Part shown: positions 1-7,235 of the stretch, one piece after another
Layout: each line of letters opens with the position of its first letter
How positions within the stretch are numbered: the first letter of the stretch is position 1
From: Thermoflexales bacterium
GTDB taxonomy: Bacteria > Chloroflexota > Anaerolineae > B4-G1
Length of the DNA stretch: 27,556 nt
Direction: 5' to 3'
Assembly (NCBI GenBank): GCA_007118795.1
Contig: SKQX01000270.1
Coordinates: 1-27,556 of the forward strand
Made by a program: the position numbers and the translations under genes
Notes under the pieces: generated by a model
What the model was told of the DNA's origin: nothing
Database searches by the model: none
The model's input: the letters and a program-made list of their open reading frames with translations, nothing else

Positions 1-2
1 AT

Positions 3-230
3 CACTGGCATGCCGTGACGCCGGAGGAGAAGGCGGACTATCTGGTGCGCGCCTTCCAGTATGCGGAGGAGCACTGGGATCCTTGGATCGGGCTGATGAC
101 AGTGCTCTCCATAGCTGATCCGGCCTGGACGCCGGAGGATGAGCAGTACTGGTGGGCCGTCACCGAACCGAGCTGGCCGGAGACGGTGGTGCGGCCGGCG
201 TACCAGGCGCTGCAGGCGATGGAGAAGTGA
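3..230 (+). CDS. C-terminal fragment of a probable glycoside-hydrolase-like protein (5' end outside window)
   Basis: The frame is open to the left edge of the window, so only about the last 75 residues are visible. The fragment is rich in aromatic and acidic residues (for example DPWIGLMTV, DEQYWWAV and RPAYQAL). This resembles the last helix-strand units of TIM-barrel, cellulase-like glycosidases in Chloroflexota, where a Trp-rich stretch precedes an RPAYxAL tail. That resemblance is recalled, not searched. No catalytic residue lies in the visible part, so no reaction can be assigned. The stop lies 22 bp before rtcA, so the two may be co-transcribed. Confidence 0.55.
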   Translation, partial: HWHAVTPEEKADYLVRAFQYAEEHWDPWIGLMTVLSIADPAWTPEDEQYWWAVTEPSWPETVVRPAYQALQAMEK

Positions 231-234
231 GGCC

Positions 235-243
235 AGGAGGAGG
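235..243 (+). promoter_or_regulatory. Shine-Dalgarno sequence selecting the GTG start of rtcA
   Basis: AGGAGGAGG lies 9 nt before GTG at 253. The frame is open further upstream, to 139, but that part overlaps the preceding gene and encodes an Arg-rich stretch unlike RtcA. The ribosome site and the family N-terminus both favour 253. Confidence 0.7.
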
Positions 244-252
244 CGGGACCAG

Positions 253-1335
253 GTGACCAGGGCGCTCTCGGGAAGGGTGGTGGTCGACGGGGCACAGGGT
301 GAGGGCGGGGGGCAAGTCCTTCGTACCGCGCTAACGCTGTCGGTGCTTACGGGGCGGCCCGTACGTATCGAGAGGGTACGAGCTGGACGGGATCGGCCGG
401 GCCTTCGGCCGCAGCACCTGACGGCGGTGCGGGCTGCTGCCGCGGTATGCAACGGGGAGTTGGACGGGGATGCGCTTGGCTCGCAGACGGTGGAGTTGGT
501 ACCGGGACCTGACATCTGTCCTGGGACGTATGGCTTTGATGTGGCCGAGGCGGCCCAAGATGGCAGTGCGGGCTCGGTGGGACTGGTCCTGCAGACCGTG
601 CTTCTACCTCTGGCTCTGGCCCATGGTGAATCGGAAGTGACGGTACGCGGTGGGACGCACGTCCAGTGGGCCCCATCGGCCTCCTACTTGGAGCAGGTAT
701 TTCTGCCCACCCTTGGCTGCATGGGGGTGGACGCGGAGGTGGAACTGAAGTCCTGGGGGTTCTACCCGGCCGGAGGCGGGAACATCCGACTGGGCCTCCC
801 GGGGCGGGGCAGTCCACTCCGACCAATAGACCTGAGCACCAGGGGGTCTCTGATGAGGGTATGGGGCATCGCGGCAGTGACGAACCTGCCTTCCCACATT
901 CCCCAACGTATGGCCAACCGGGCGCAGAACGTACTGGCGGAGCAGGGCCTGGAATCGAGAGTGGAACCACGGCGCCTGGGCGGGGCGGGGCCGGGCGCGG
1001 GCATCTTCCTCTTCGTCGAATACGACGGGGCTGTAGCCGGCTTCACTGCCTATGGCCGCAGGGGCCTGCCCGCCGAGCGCGTGGCCGAGGCGGCCTGCGA
1101 GGATCTGCTGACCCATCATCGATCGGGTGCTGCCGCCGACCCCCACCTGGCGGATCAACTCGTGCTGCCGATGGCGCTGACTCTGGGGGAGTCGCGGTTA
1201 GTCACCTCGGAGATTACGGGGCATCTCCTGACCAATGTGGCGGTGGTTCGTCAGTTCCTTGGCTCCCGTATACAGGTGGATGGGGAACTGGGCGGTCCGG
1301 GGACGCTGGTGGTGGAAGGGGAGCGGTATGATTGA
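253..1335 (+). CDS. rtcA: RNA 3'-terminal phosphate cyclase
   Basis: RtcA converts an RNA 3'-phosphate to a 2',3'-cyclic phosphate using ATP, through an enzyme-AMP intermediate on a histidine. The N-terminus carries the family motif DGAQGEGGGQVLRTA. Near the C-terminus, HLADQLVLPMAL is followed by GHLLTN, whose His (about residue 324) matches the adenylated His of E. coli RtcA. From GTG 253 the protein is 360 residues, slightly longer than the usual 340 or so. Its last 8 bp overlap rnz, which suggests translational coupling. No rtcB or rtcR is in the window, so this is not the E. coli-type rtcBA arrangement. Confidence 0.93.
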   Translation: MTRALSGRVVVDGAQGEGGGQVLRTALTLSVLTGRPVRIERVRAGRDRPGLRPQHLTAVRAAAAVCNGELDGDALGSQTVELVPGPDICPGTYGFDVAEAAQDGSAGSVGLVLQTVLLPLALAHGESEVTVRGGTHVQWAPSASYLEQVFLPTLGCMGVDAEVELKSWGFYPAGGGNIRLGLPGRGSPLRPIDLSTRGSLMRVWGIAAVTNLPSHIPQRMANRAQNVLAEQGLESRVEPRRLGGAGPGAGIFLFVEYDGAVAGFTAYGRRGLPAERVAEAACEDLLTHHRSGAAADPHLADQLVLPMALTLGESRLVTSEITGHLLTNVAVVRQFLGSRIQVDGELGGPGTLVVEGERYD

Positions 1336-2260
1336 GATCGTCTTTCTGGGGACCTCGGCGTCGGCGCCCTCCATCCATCGTGGGCTGTCTTCGCAGGTCG
1401 TGCTCCATCGAGACTACCGCTTTCTGATCGATTGCGGTGAGGGGACCCAGCGGCAGATCCTAAGGAGTGGGCTGGGTTTCAAGCGTCTCAACCGGGTCCT
1501 GCTGACCCACGGGCACCTGGATCACATTCTCGGCCTGGGGGGATTGGTCTCCACCTTCGCCCGATGGGAGGTCATGGATCGGTTGGAGATCTACGGGGGG
1601 CGCTGGGCCCTGGAGCGGGTGTATGATCTGATCTACGGCGTGGTCCTGCGCGGTGCCCAGCCGTTGCTGGAGATCGATTTCATCGAGGTCGAACCGGGTT
1701 CGATTCTCGAGGATGAAGAATTTGAAGTGGTTGCCTTTCCCGTGTCCCACCGGGGACCGAGTCTGGGTTATCTGTTTCGAGAGAAGCTGCGCCGACCGTT
1801 TCTTGGCGAGCGGGCGGAGGCACTCAACGTGCCCCAGGGCCCGGAGCGGAGTCGGTTAGTTGCCGGGGAGTCGGTGGAGTTGACCGACGGTCGGGTGATC
1901 CACCCGGACGACGTCCTGGGCCCCGCGGAGCGGCGGGCTTTCCTGGCCCACGTGGGGGACGCCGGTCAGACGGGAGACCTGGTGGATCCCGTGGGTGGGG
2001 CGGATCTGTTGGTGGTCGAAGCCACGTACCTGGAGCGGGATGCGGACCTGGCGGCCCGCTTTGAGCATCTAACGGCTGCCCAGGCTGCCCGATTAGCCCA
2101 GGAGGCTGGGGTGCATCAGTTGGTGTTGACCCACGTGTCGCGGAGGTACCGTACGTCCGACGTGCTGGAGGAGGCGCGGGCGATCATGCCCAATACGGTC
2201 GTGGCCCGGGACCTGGATCGCTTTCGGGTGCTGCGGGGGGAGGTCGAGCGACAGGCCTGA
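1328..2260 (+). CDS. rnz: Ribonuclease Z (tRNA 3' endonuclease)
   Basis: RNase Z is a zinc metallo-beta-lactamase-fold endonuclease that removes 3' trailers from tRNA precursors. The protein is 310 residues, normal for the short bacterial form. It shows the N-terminal FLGTSASAP strand, GEGTQRQ, the zinc motif HGHLDH (residues 61-66), a later His in FPVSHRG (about 141), Asp in VGDAGQT (about 211), HLTAAQAA, and the C-terminal metal His in LTHVSRRY (about 269). ATG 1328 follows a GGAAGGGGAG ribosome site and lies inside the end of rtcA, so translation is probably coupled. An upstream in-frame extension to 1235 lies wholly inside rtcA and was not used. Confidence 0.95.
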   Translation: MIEIVFLGTSASAPSIHRGLSSQVVLHRDYRFLIDCGEGTQRQILRSGLGFKRLNRVLLTHGHLDHILGLGGLVSTFARWEVMDRLEIYGGRWALERVYDLIYGVVLRGAQPLLEIDFIEVEPGSILEDEEFEVVAFPVSHRGPSLGYLFREKLRRPFLGERAEALNVPQGPERSRLVAGESVELTDGRVIHPDDVLGPAERRAFLAHVGDAGQTGDLVDPVGGADLLVVEATYLERDADLAARFEHLTAAQAARLAQEAGVHQLVLTHVSRRYRTSDVLEEARAIMPNTVVARDLDRFRVLRGEVERQA

Positions 2261-2300
2261 CGCAGGATCCGGGGACGAAGCCGCAGGAGTATGCGCTTCA

Positions 2301-2349
2301 GGAGTCAGGGACTCCCGAGGTCAAGGACCCCCGGGGGCTGTGACCCCCG
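2301..2349. repeat. Tandem short palindromes downstream of rnz
   Basis: The gap 2261-2379 holds consecutive inverted repeats. GGAGTC-AGG-GACTCC (2301-2315) is a perfect 6-bp stem with a 3-nt loop. GGTC-AAG-GACC follows, and then CGGGGG-CTGTGA-CCCCCG (2332-2349). The last reads on the other strand as GGGGGTCACAGCCCCC, which nearly matches the three palindromes after iorB (5410-5543). No T-run follows, so an intrinsic terminator is not supported, although the hairpins could stabilise the rnz mRNA end. Confidence 0.55.
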
Positions 2350-2379
2350 TGTCCCGTGATCGGCCTGCGGGGAGGAGAT

Positions 2380-2679
2380 ATGCCAGCACAGCGTAAGGCA
2401 AGCATTCGGGAGTTGTCGACGGCTGCCCGCGAACTAGATGCGGGTGTCGCTGAAGGGGAGCTACACCGTGACCCGGAAACTGGACAGTGGTTGGTGGGCG
2501 ACACGCGGTTGGACGCGTGGCTGGAACGGTACGCTGGGGAGAAGGTGGTTCTCATCGCCCTGTCGCTCGATGATGAGCGGCCTCTGCCCACCAAAGTGTG
2601 CCGCACGTGTGGTGCGGATTATCGGGGGGCTTACTGCCCCCGCTGTCGTCAGGCTCGTATCCGATTGAGAGGGTACTAG
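2380..2679 (+). CDS. Small protein with C-terminal zinc ribbon, function unknown
   Basis: This is a 99-residue protein I cannot assign to a named family. The N-terminal 70 residues look helical and charged, with a GELHRDPETGQWLVGD segment. The C-terminus is a compact four-Cys zinc ribbon (C74-x2-C77 and C86-x2-C89) ending in a basic tail (RIRLRGY), which fits nucleic-acid binding. ATG 2380 is chosen because GGAGGAG lies just before it. An in-frame GTG at 2356 would add 8 residues. It follows the palindromes after rnz and is probably read from the same transcript or a promoter in that gap. Confidence 0.6.
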   Translation: MPAQRKASIRELSTAARELDAGVAEGELHRDPETGQWLVGDTRLDAWLERYAGEKVVLIALSLDDERPLPTKVCRTCGADYRGAYCPRCRQARIRLRGY

Positions 2680-2984
2680 ACGTCGCACCTTGGACGTATG
2701 AGCCGGGATTGGTCACCTGTCGGGCGATGTAGCACACCTATGCGTAGCTCATAGCCGGGTGGAGAGTCCCATCTCGTGCGGCTTAGCCGCGTGCGGAGCT
2801 AAGTGGCTGACTCGCTAAGTGTCTAAGACCTTACAGGTCTGGCACGTCCTCGCGAATCTGCCAAAGAAAGAACTCTCACGGACGGGGCTCGGTGACATGT
2901 GACAATCGCAGACCTGTCAGATCTTCGTGCCGGTTTGAGTGGCGATTCTGCCCTCCAAATGTGGCCATCGTAAGGAGAGCCTTG
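2680..2984 (+). other. Intergenic region with inverted and direct repeats upstream of iorA
   Basis: This 305-bp gap has no convincing gene. It holds a nested pairing GCCG...GAGA/TCTC...CGGC around 2752-2782, a perfect hairpin GCGGC-TTA-GCCGC (2778-2790), a direct repeat GCTAAGTG (2798-2805 and 2814-2821, 16-bp period), and a perfect hairpin AGACCT-TAC-AGGTCT (2826-2840). No convincing -35/-10 pair and no T-run terminator were seen. The ribosome site for iorA, TAAGGAG, is at about 2971-2977. The density of pairing suggests a structured leader or a remnant of a structured element, but I cannot match it to a known riboswitch class. Confidence 0.4.
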
Positions 2985-4808
2985 ATGAAGAATACTGATT
3001 CATCCAGCAGCAAGCAGCGCTTACTGTCAGGCAATGAGGCGATCGCTCTGGGCGCCTGGGAGGCGGGTGTCCGGTACGCTGCTGCCTACCCCGGGACGCC
3101 CAGCACGGAGATTCTTCCTGCTCTGGCTGGATACGCCGGGGTGACGGCTGAGTGGGCCTCCAACGAGAAGGTGGCGCTGGACGCGGTCATCGGTGCCTCA
3201 TTTGCGGGGGGCCGGGCGCTGGCGGCGATGAAGCACGTTGGGGTCAACGTCGCCTCCGACAGTTTGATGTCCCTCTCGTACACCGGTGTCGGGGCGGGCC
3301 TGGTGTTGGTCAGTGCGGACGACCCCGGTGCCTTCAGCTCGCAGAACGAGCAGGACAATCGGCATTACGCCCGTTTTGGGAAGTTCCCCTGTCTGGAGCC
3401 CTCGGATAGCCAGGAGGCCAAGGACTACACCGCCTTCGGCTTCGACCTGAGTGAGAGGTTTGACACCCCCGTGATGGTGCGGTCCACGACCCGGCTCTCC
3501 CATTCGAAGTCGCCGGTGCTGGTCAGTATGCCGGATGCGGGCAGGGAACCGGTGCCGCTGGCGCCCTTCGAACGAAAGCCGCAAAAGTACGTGATGATCC
3601 CAGCGTATGCCCGAATGCGCCATCCAGAGGTCGAGGCTCGCATGGAAGCGCTGGCCGACTACGCTGAGACGTGTCCGTTGAACCGGATAGAGTGGGGTGA
3701 CAAGGGTGTTGGGATTGTCACGGACGGCATGGCCTATCATTATGCTCGGGAGATATTCGACGGTTTCTCCTTCCTGAAGCTGGGGATGGTGTACCCGCTG
3801 CCGGAGCGGATGATCCGTGAGTTCGCCGCCCAGGTAGATAGGCTGGTGGTGGTCGAGGAGTTGGATCCCTTCATAGAGGAGCAGGTTCGAGCCTGGGGTC
3901 TGGATGTGGTGGGGAAGGACGTGTTCCCCCGGACGGGTGAACTCACGCTGGGCCGGGTGCGGGAGGGCGCGAGAGCTGCCGGATTCCCGGTCGGAGAGAC
4001 ACCGCGAGAGCCGGCATCGGTGGCGACTCTGAGAATCCCGCAACGGCCCCCGGCCCTCTGTCCCGGGTGTCCGCATCGTTCGGTCTATTTCAACCTGCGG
4101 AAGCTGAAGCTGCTGGTGTCGGGCGATATCGGGTGCTACGCCATCGGTGTGCTGCCGCCCTTCGAGGAGATGGATATGCTGGTGTCTATGGGAGCCAGCA
4201 TCGGCATGGCTCACGGTGCCAAGCAGGCCGGGTGCCCGGATGATATCGTAGCGACCATCGGGGACTCCACGTTCTTCCACACGGGGCTGCCGGAGCTGGC
4301 GAGCACCATCTACAACGAGGGGAACACGTGTACGATGATCCTCGACAACCGGACCACCGCGATGACGGGCGGACAGAACCATCCCGGAACCGGTGTCACC
4401 CTCCAGGGGGAGACGACGCGACAGATCGACATCGAAGCGGTGGTGCGGGCGATGGGCGTGGAGGACCTGTGGGTGGTCGATGCCATGGACGTGGAAGGGG
4501 TGGAGCACGCTATCCGTGAGGCGGTGGCTGTGGAGGGGCGTCCCTCGGTGGTCCTGGTCAACGGAGAGTGTGTCTTCGTCCCTGGTTTCGAGCGCCGGCC
4601 GGTGGCAATGGTGGACGAGGAGGTGTGCAACGGCTGCGGCTTCTGCTTCCGCGTGGGATGCCCGGCGATTCTGAAGTCCGATGAGGTTGACGAGCGGAGC
4701 GAACGGCCGAAAGCTGTGATCGATCCCATGTTGTGCACGGGCTGCACCGTCTGCCTGCAGGTGTGCCCGCGGGGGGCCATTTACGAGATCGAGAGCGAGG
4801 AGGCCTAG
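2985..4808 (+). CDS. iorA: Indolepyruvate:ferredoxin oxidoreductase, alpha subunit
   Basis: IorA is the thiamine-diphosphate and iron-sulfur subunit that oxidatively decarboxylates aryl 2-oxo acids (from Trp, Phe and Tyr) to acyl-CoA, reducing ferredoxin. The 607-residue protein starts with LLSGNEAIALGAWEAGV and AAYPGTPSTE. The cofactor region includes CPGCPHR, GDIGCYAIG and a GDSTFFHTG loop. The C-terminus has two ferredoxin clusters: C548-x2-C551-x2-C554-x4-C559 and C584-x2-C587-x2-C590-x3-C594. The first has a 4-residue gap before its last Cys, as is usual in this family. ATG 2985 follows AAGGAG; an upstream in-frame extension lacks a ribosome site. The oxygen-sensitive chemistry suggests anaerobic or microaerobic amino-acid metabolism. 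Confidence 0.95.
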   Translation: MKNTDSSSSKQRLLSGNEAIALGAWEAGVRYAAAYPGTPSTEILPALAGYAGVTAEWASNEKVALDAVIGASFAGGRALAAMKHVGVNVASDSLMSLSYTGVGAGLVLVSADDPGAFSSQNEQDNRHYARFGKFPCLEPSDSQEAKDYTAFGFDLSERFDTPVMVRSTTRLSHSKSPVLVSMPDAGREPVPLAPFERKPQKYVMIPAYARMRHPEVEARMEALADYAETCPLNRIEWGDKGVGIVTDGMAYHYAREIFDGFSFLKLGMVYPLPERMIREFAAQVDRLVVVEELDPFIEEQVRAWGLDVVGKDVFPRTGELTLGRVREGARAAGFPVGETPREPASVATLRIPQRPPALCPGCPHRSVYFNLRKLKLLVSGDIGCYAIGVLPPFEEMDMLVSMGASIGMAHGAKQAGCPDDIVATIGDSTFFHTGLPELASTIYNEGNTCTMILDNRTTAMTGGQNHPGTGVTLQGETTRQIDIEAVVRAMGVEDLWVVDAMDVEGVEHAIREAVAVEGRPSVVLVNGECVFVPGFERRPVAMVDEEVCNGCGFCFRVGCPAILKSDEVDERSERPKAVIDPMLCTGCTVCLQVCPRGAIYEIESEEA

Positions 4809-5396
4809 ATGCAGGATACCATCAACTTCCTTTTCGTGGGCGTAGGCGGCCAGGGGATCCTCACGGCCTCCGACATTGCGGCAGGGGTAGGTCTGGAGGG
4901 AGGATACCAGGCGAAGAAGTCGGAGGTGCACGGCTTTTCGCAGCGGGGTGGGGTGGTGGAGAGCCACGTCCGTTGGGGGGAGGATGTGGGGTCTCCGACG
5001 GCTGAGAAGGGCACGGTGGATTTCCTGATCGCCTTGGAGGTCATGGAGAGTGCCCGCTGGATCGACTGGCTGCGGGCTGGCGGTGCGGTGTTGATCAACC
5101 GGCAGCGGATCGCGCCGATGACGGTGACAGCGGGTGATGCCGTCTACCCGTCGGAGGAGGAGATCCTGGAGGTGGTGAAAGGCCGCACTGAGGATGTGAG
5201 CTGGGTGGACGGGCTGGCTATCGCCAAGGAGGTGGGGGACACGCGGATGACCAACACCGTGATCTTGGGGGCTCTGTCGACGCGATTGGAGGTGGAGCCC
5301 GAGGTCTGGCTGCGGGTGATTGAGCGGCGGGTGCCGCCCAGGTATGCAGAGATGAACCGGAGGGCCTTCGAGGAGGGGCGGCGCGCGGTGGGCTGA
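4809..5396 (+). CDS. iorB: Indolepyruvate:ferredoxin oxidoreductase, beta subunit
   Basis: This is the gamma-type (2-oxoacid oxidoreductase, PF01558) partner of IorA. At 195 residues it has the usual family length. It opens with FLFVGVGGQGILTAS, followed by KKSEVHGFSQRGG and a conserved HVRWG segment, the recognisable core of IorB. ATG 4809 directly follows the iorA stop, and the ribosome site AGGAGG (about 4798-4803) lies inside the end of iorA, so the subunits are co-translated. The gene ends immediately before the palindrome cluster. Confidence 0.94.
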   Translation: MQDTINFLFVGVGGQGILTASDIAAGVGLEGGYQAKKSEVHGFSQRGGVVESHVRWGEDVGSPTAEKGTVDFLIALEVMESARWIDWLRAGGAVLINRQRIAPMTVTAGDAVYPSEEEILEVVKGRTEDVSWVDGLAIAKEVGDTRMTNTVILGALSTRLEVEPEVWLRVIERRVPPRYAEMNRRAFEEGRRAVG

Positions 5397-5544
5397 TGGG
5401 CGGCCGGTCGGGGTCGCAGACCCCTCCGAGCCGGGATGGCGAGCGTGGGGGTGGTGGTGACAGGAAGGGGTGGGCGGCCGGTCGGGGTCACAGACCCCTC
5501 CGGGCCTGGGATGGTGAGGCGAGCAGTTGGGGTCACAGACCCCT
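5397..5544. repeat. Three copies of a GGGGTC-N3-GACCCC palindromic repeat
   Basis: The gap between iorB and thpR contains three near-identical palindromes: 5410-5424 (loop GCA), 5484-5498 (loop ACA) and 5529-5543 (loop ACA). The first two lie in longer, nearly identical blocks of about 47 bp starting at 5397 and 5471 (shared TGGGCGGCCGGTCGGGGTC, then CAGACCCCTCCG). The third block keeps the palindrome and CAGACCCCTC but diverges around it. Spacing is 74 and 45 bp. Intact spacers and no T-run argue against a terminator. It looks like a short dispersed repeat family of the REP type, with a fourth diverged relative at 2333-2348. Confidence 0.75.
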
Positions 5545-5620
5545 CGGAGCTGCTGGGGCGGGAGTTTGGGGCTCGAACTGAGGGTGGGGAGGTTCAGACG
5601 ATGCAAGAAAGGATAGGGTG

Positions 5621-6214
5621 ATGGAGAAGATGCGTCTGTTTATCGCCATTCCACTGCCGGAGCCGGTGCTGAAGCGGTTGGCCGAGGTTCAGCATCGGCT
5701 AAAGGGAAGAGTGGCCCACCGGAGCGTGCGCTGGGTGCGGTCTGAGGGCATACACCTGACGCTCAAGTTTCTGGGAGATACAACCAGGGAGAAGGTGGGG
5801 GCGATTGGAGAGGCACTGACAGTTGTGGGGCGGAATGCACCGGGTTGTACCGTGACGGTCGAGGGACTAGGGTGCTTCCCCAGCCCGCGGCGTCCGCGCG
5901 TGCTCTGGGTGGGCGTGACGGAGCCTACCGGTCGGCTGGAGGCGCTGCAGGCCGCCGTCGAGGAGGCTATGACGTCGCTGGGCTATAGCCCGGAGCGACG
6001 GGGCTTTACGCCGCACCTCACCGTGGGCCGGGTGCGACGGGGAGCGTCGCGCCAAGAAATGGAGCAGATCGGCGAGGCGGTGCAGACTATGGCTGTGGGG
6101 GAGCTGGCGACGATTACGGTCGACCGCTTTGAGTTGATTCGGAGTGAGCTCAAACCGTCCGGTGCCGAGTACACCACAGTAGAGACATTCCCGCTCCGAG
6201 GAGATCAACACTGA
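5621..6214 (+). CDS. thpR: RNA 2',3'-cyclic phosphodiesterase / 2H phosphoesterase
   Basis: This is a 2H phosphoesterase of the ThpR/LigT family, which opens 2',3'-cyclic phosphates to 2'-phosphates and can act as a 2'-5' RNA ligase. The 197-residue protein has both catalytic motifs, HLTL (45-48) and HLTV (132-135), and the family opening MRLFIAIPLP. ATG 5621 has AAAGG about 8 nt upstream; ATG 5630 would give the classic MRLFIAI start and cannot be excluded. Its substrate type is the product type of RtcA, encoded 4 kb upstream. The stop overlaps the next start by 1 nt. Confidence 0.92.
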   Translation: MEKMRLFIAIPLPEPVLKRLAEVQHRLKGRVAHRSVRWVRSEGIHLTLKFLGDTTREKVGAIGEALTVVGRNAPGCTVTVEGLGCFPSPRRPRVLWVGVTEPTGRLEALQAAVEEAMTSLGYSPERRGFTPHLTVGRVRRGASRQEMEQIGEAVQTMAVGELATITVDRFELIRSELKPSGAEYTTVETFPLRGDQH

Positions 6215-6693
6215 TGGCGCCTCTGGTGGGCGTCATTGGGGGATCCTCGGCCACGCCAGAGGAGGCGTCCCTGGCCGAGTCAGTGGGCCGGGAGCTGGGG
6301 CGAGCGGGAGCCACCCTGATATGTGGAGGGCGGGGCGGCGTGATGGAAGCAGCGTGCCGGGGAGCGAGGACGGTCGGCGGTCTGACGATTGGCATTCTTC
6401 CGGGCACCGAGCATAGCCAGGCGAATCCATATGTCGACATTCCCATCGTCACCGGGATTGGCGATGCCCGGAACACCATCATCGCACGCACCGCTCAAGC
6501 CGTCATCGCTATCGGAGGCAGCTACGGCACATTGAGCGAGATCGCCCTCTCGCTGGGGTTTGGTACGCCCGTCGTCGGGCTGAGAACTTGGTCGATGGAA
6601 CGGTGTGGCCATGCGGATGTTCCGATCGTCCGGGCAAACGATGCCAAAGAAGCGGCGGAACAGGCCCTGGCTCTGGTAAGGAGCGTGCGCTGA
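6214..6693 (+). CDS. SLOG/LOG-like Rossmann-fold protein (TIGR00725-type)
   Basis: This is a 159-residue Rossmann-fold nucleotide-binding protein of the LOG/SLOG superfamily, most like the TIGR00725 group. It shows VGVIGGSSA at the N-terminus, the phosphate-binding GGRGGVM (38-44), ILPGTEHSQANPY, and GGSYGTLSE (101-109), the equivalent of the PGGxGTxxE motif of LOG phosphoribohydrolases. The Pro-to-Ile change there (IGGSYGT) is typical of this subgroup. Its substrate is unknown; nucleotide sensing or N-glycosidic bond hydrolysis are inferences. The start overlaps the thpR stop by 1 nt (TGATG), so the two are co-translated. Confidence 0.85.
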   Translation: MAPLVGVIGGSSATPEEASLAESVGRELGRAGATLICGGRGGVMEAACRGARTVGGLTIGILPGTEHSQANPYVDIPIVTGIGDARNTIIARTAQAVIAIGGSYGTLSEIALSLGFGTPVVGLRTWSMERCGHADVPIVRANDAKEAAEQALALVRSVR

Positions 6694-6731
6694 CGGCGCG
6701 GTGGTGGTGAGATCCTATCCTGGGAGGTAGA

Positions 6732-7193
6732 ATGGAGAGCCCGGAGTTGCGTGCCCGTGTCGTCGTCGATGCCCCGGCGGAGGAGGTGCGCGACTGGTTC
6801 ACCGCTCTAGAAAAGGAGCCGGAGCGGTACCAGTTTGGCACTCACGAGGGCTTCGAGTTCGTCGAGGGTAGTTTCGGCGCGCTGGGAGCCCGGTTCAAGA
6901 CCCGAGAGCAGTTCCTATTTCTCACTCTAGAGCTTCTCTTCGAGATCACAGGGATCCACGAGTCGCAGTTCACCTTCCGCTTGATCCGGCCGATCTCAAT
7001 GGGGACATGGGGCCGATTCCAGATCGACGAGGTGGCTGAGAGCCAGACGCGCCTCTCTTTGGAGATCGGGTCAACGAGCTGGGCGGGCCGACTTGTCCTC
7101 CGTTTCTACCCAGTGGCGGTCGCCATCCAGCGCCAGATCGATGGCGAGGTAGACCACATCAAGACGTCGATCGAGCAGCTGACTGGCAGCTGA
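6732..7193 (+). CDS. SRPBCC/START-like hydrophobic-pocket protein
   Basis: This is a 153-residue protein with the SRPBCC pattern: N-terminal strand RARVVVDAPAEEVRDWF, a helix, a run of alternating strands (FTFRLIRP, GRFQIDEV, TRLSLEIG) and a long C-terminal helix (ending IKTSIEQLTG). Such proteins bind hydrophobic ligands or act as small cyclases or chaperones; nothing here identifies the ligand. ATG 6732 follows TGGGAGGT. It lies 38 bp after the SLOG gene, probably in the same transcript, and converges with the sulfatase gene; no terminator hairpin with a T-run is visible in the 42-bp gap. Confidence 0.7.
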   Translation: MESPELRARVVVDAPAEEVRDWFTALEKEPERYQFGTHEGFEFVEGSFGALGARFKTREQFLFLTLELLFEITGIHESQFTFRLIRPISMGTWGRFQIDEVAESQTRLSLEIGSTSWAGRLVLRFYPVAVAIQRQIDGEVDHIKTSIEQLTGS

Positions 7194-7235
7194 CGGCCCA
7201 TCACGGCGCCGAGCATCAGGGCGAACGGTCGGTCC

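Noticed and set aside
2748..2790. Possible group II intron domain V
   Set aside because: The AGCC...GGCT outer stem is there, but the loop is not a GNRA tetraloop, the inner pairs mismatch, and no reverse transcriptase lies nearby.
3198..5606. 802-residue open frame on the minus strand, antisense to iorA and iorB
   Set aside because: Translation is His/Pro/Arg-rich low-complexity sequence with no domain, and it mirrors two well-supported genes. Strong GC bias in codon positions leaves long antisense frames open.
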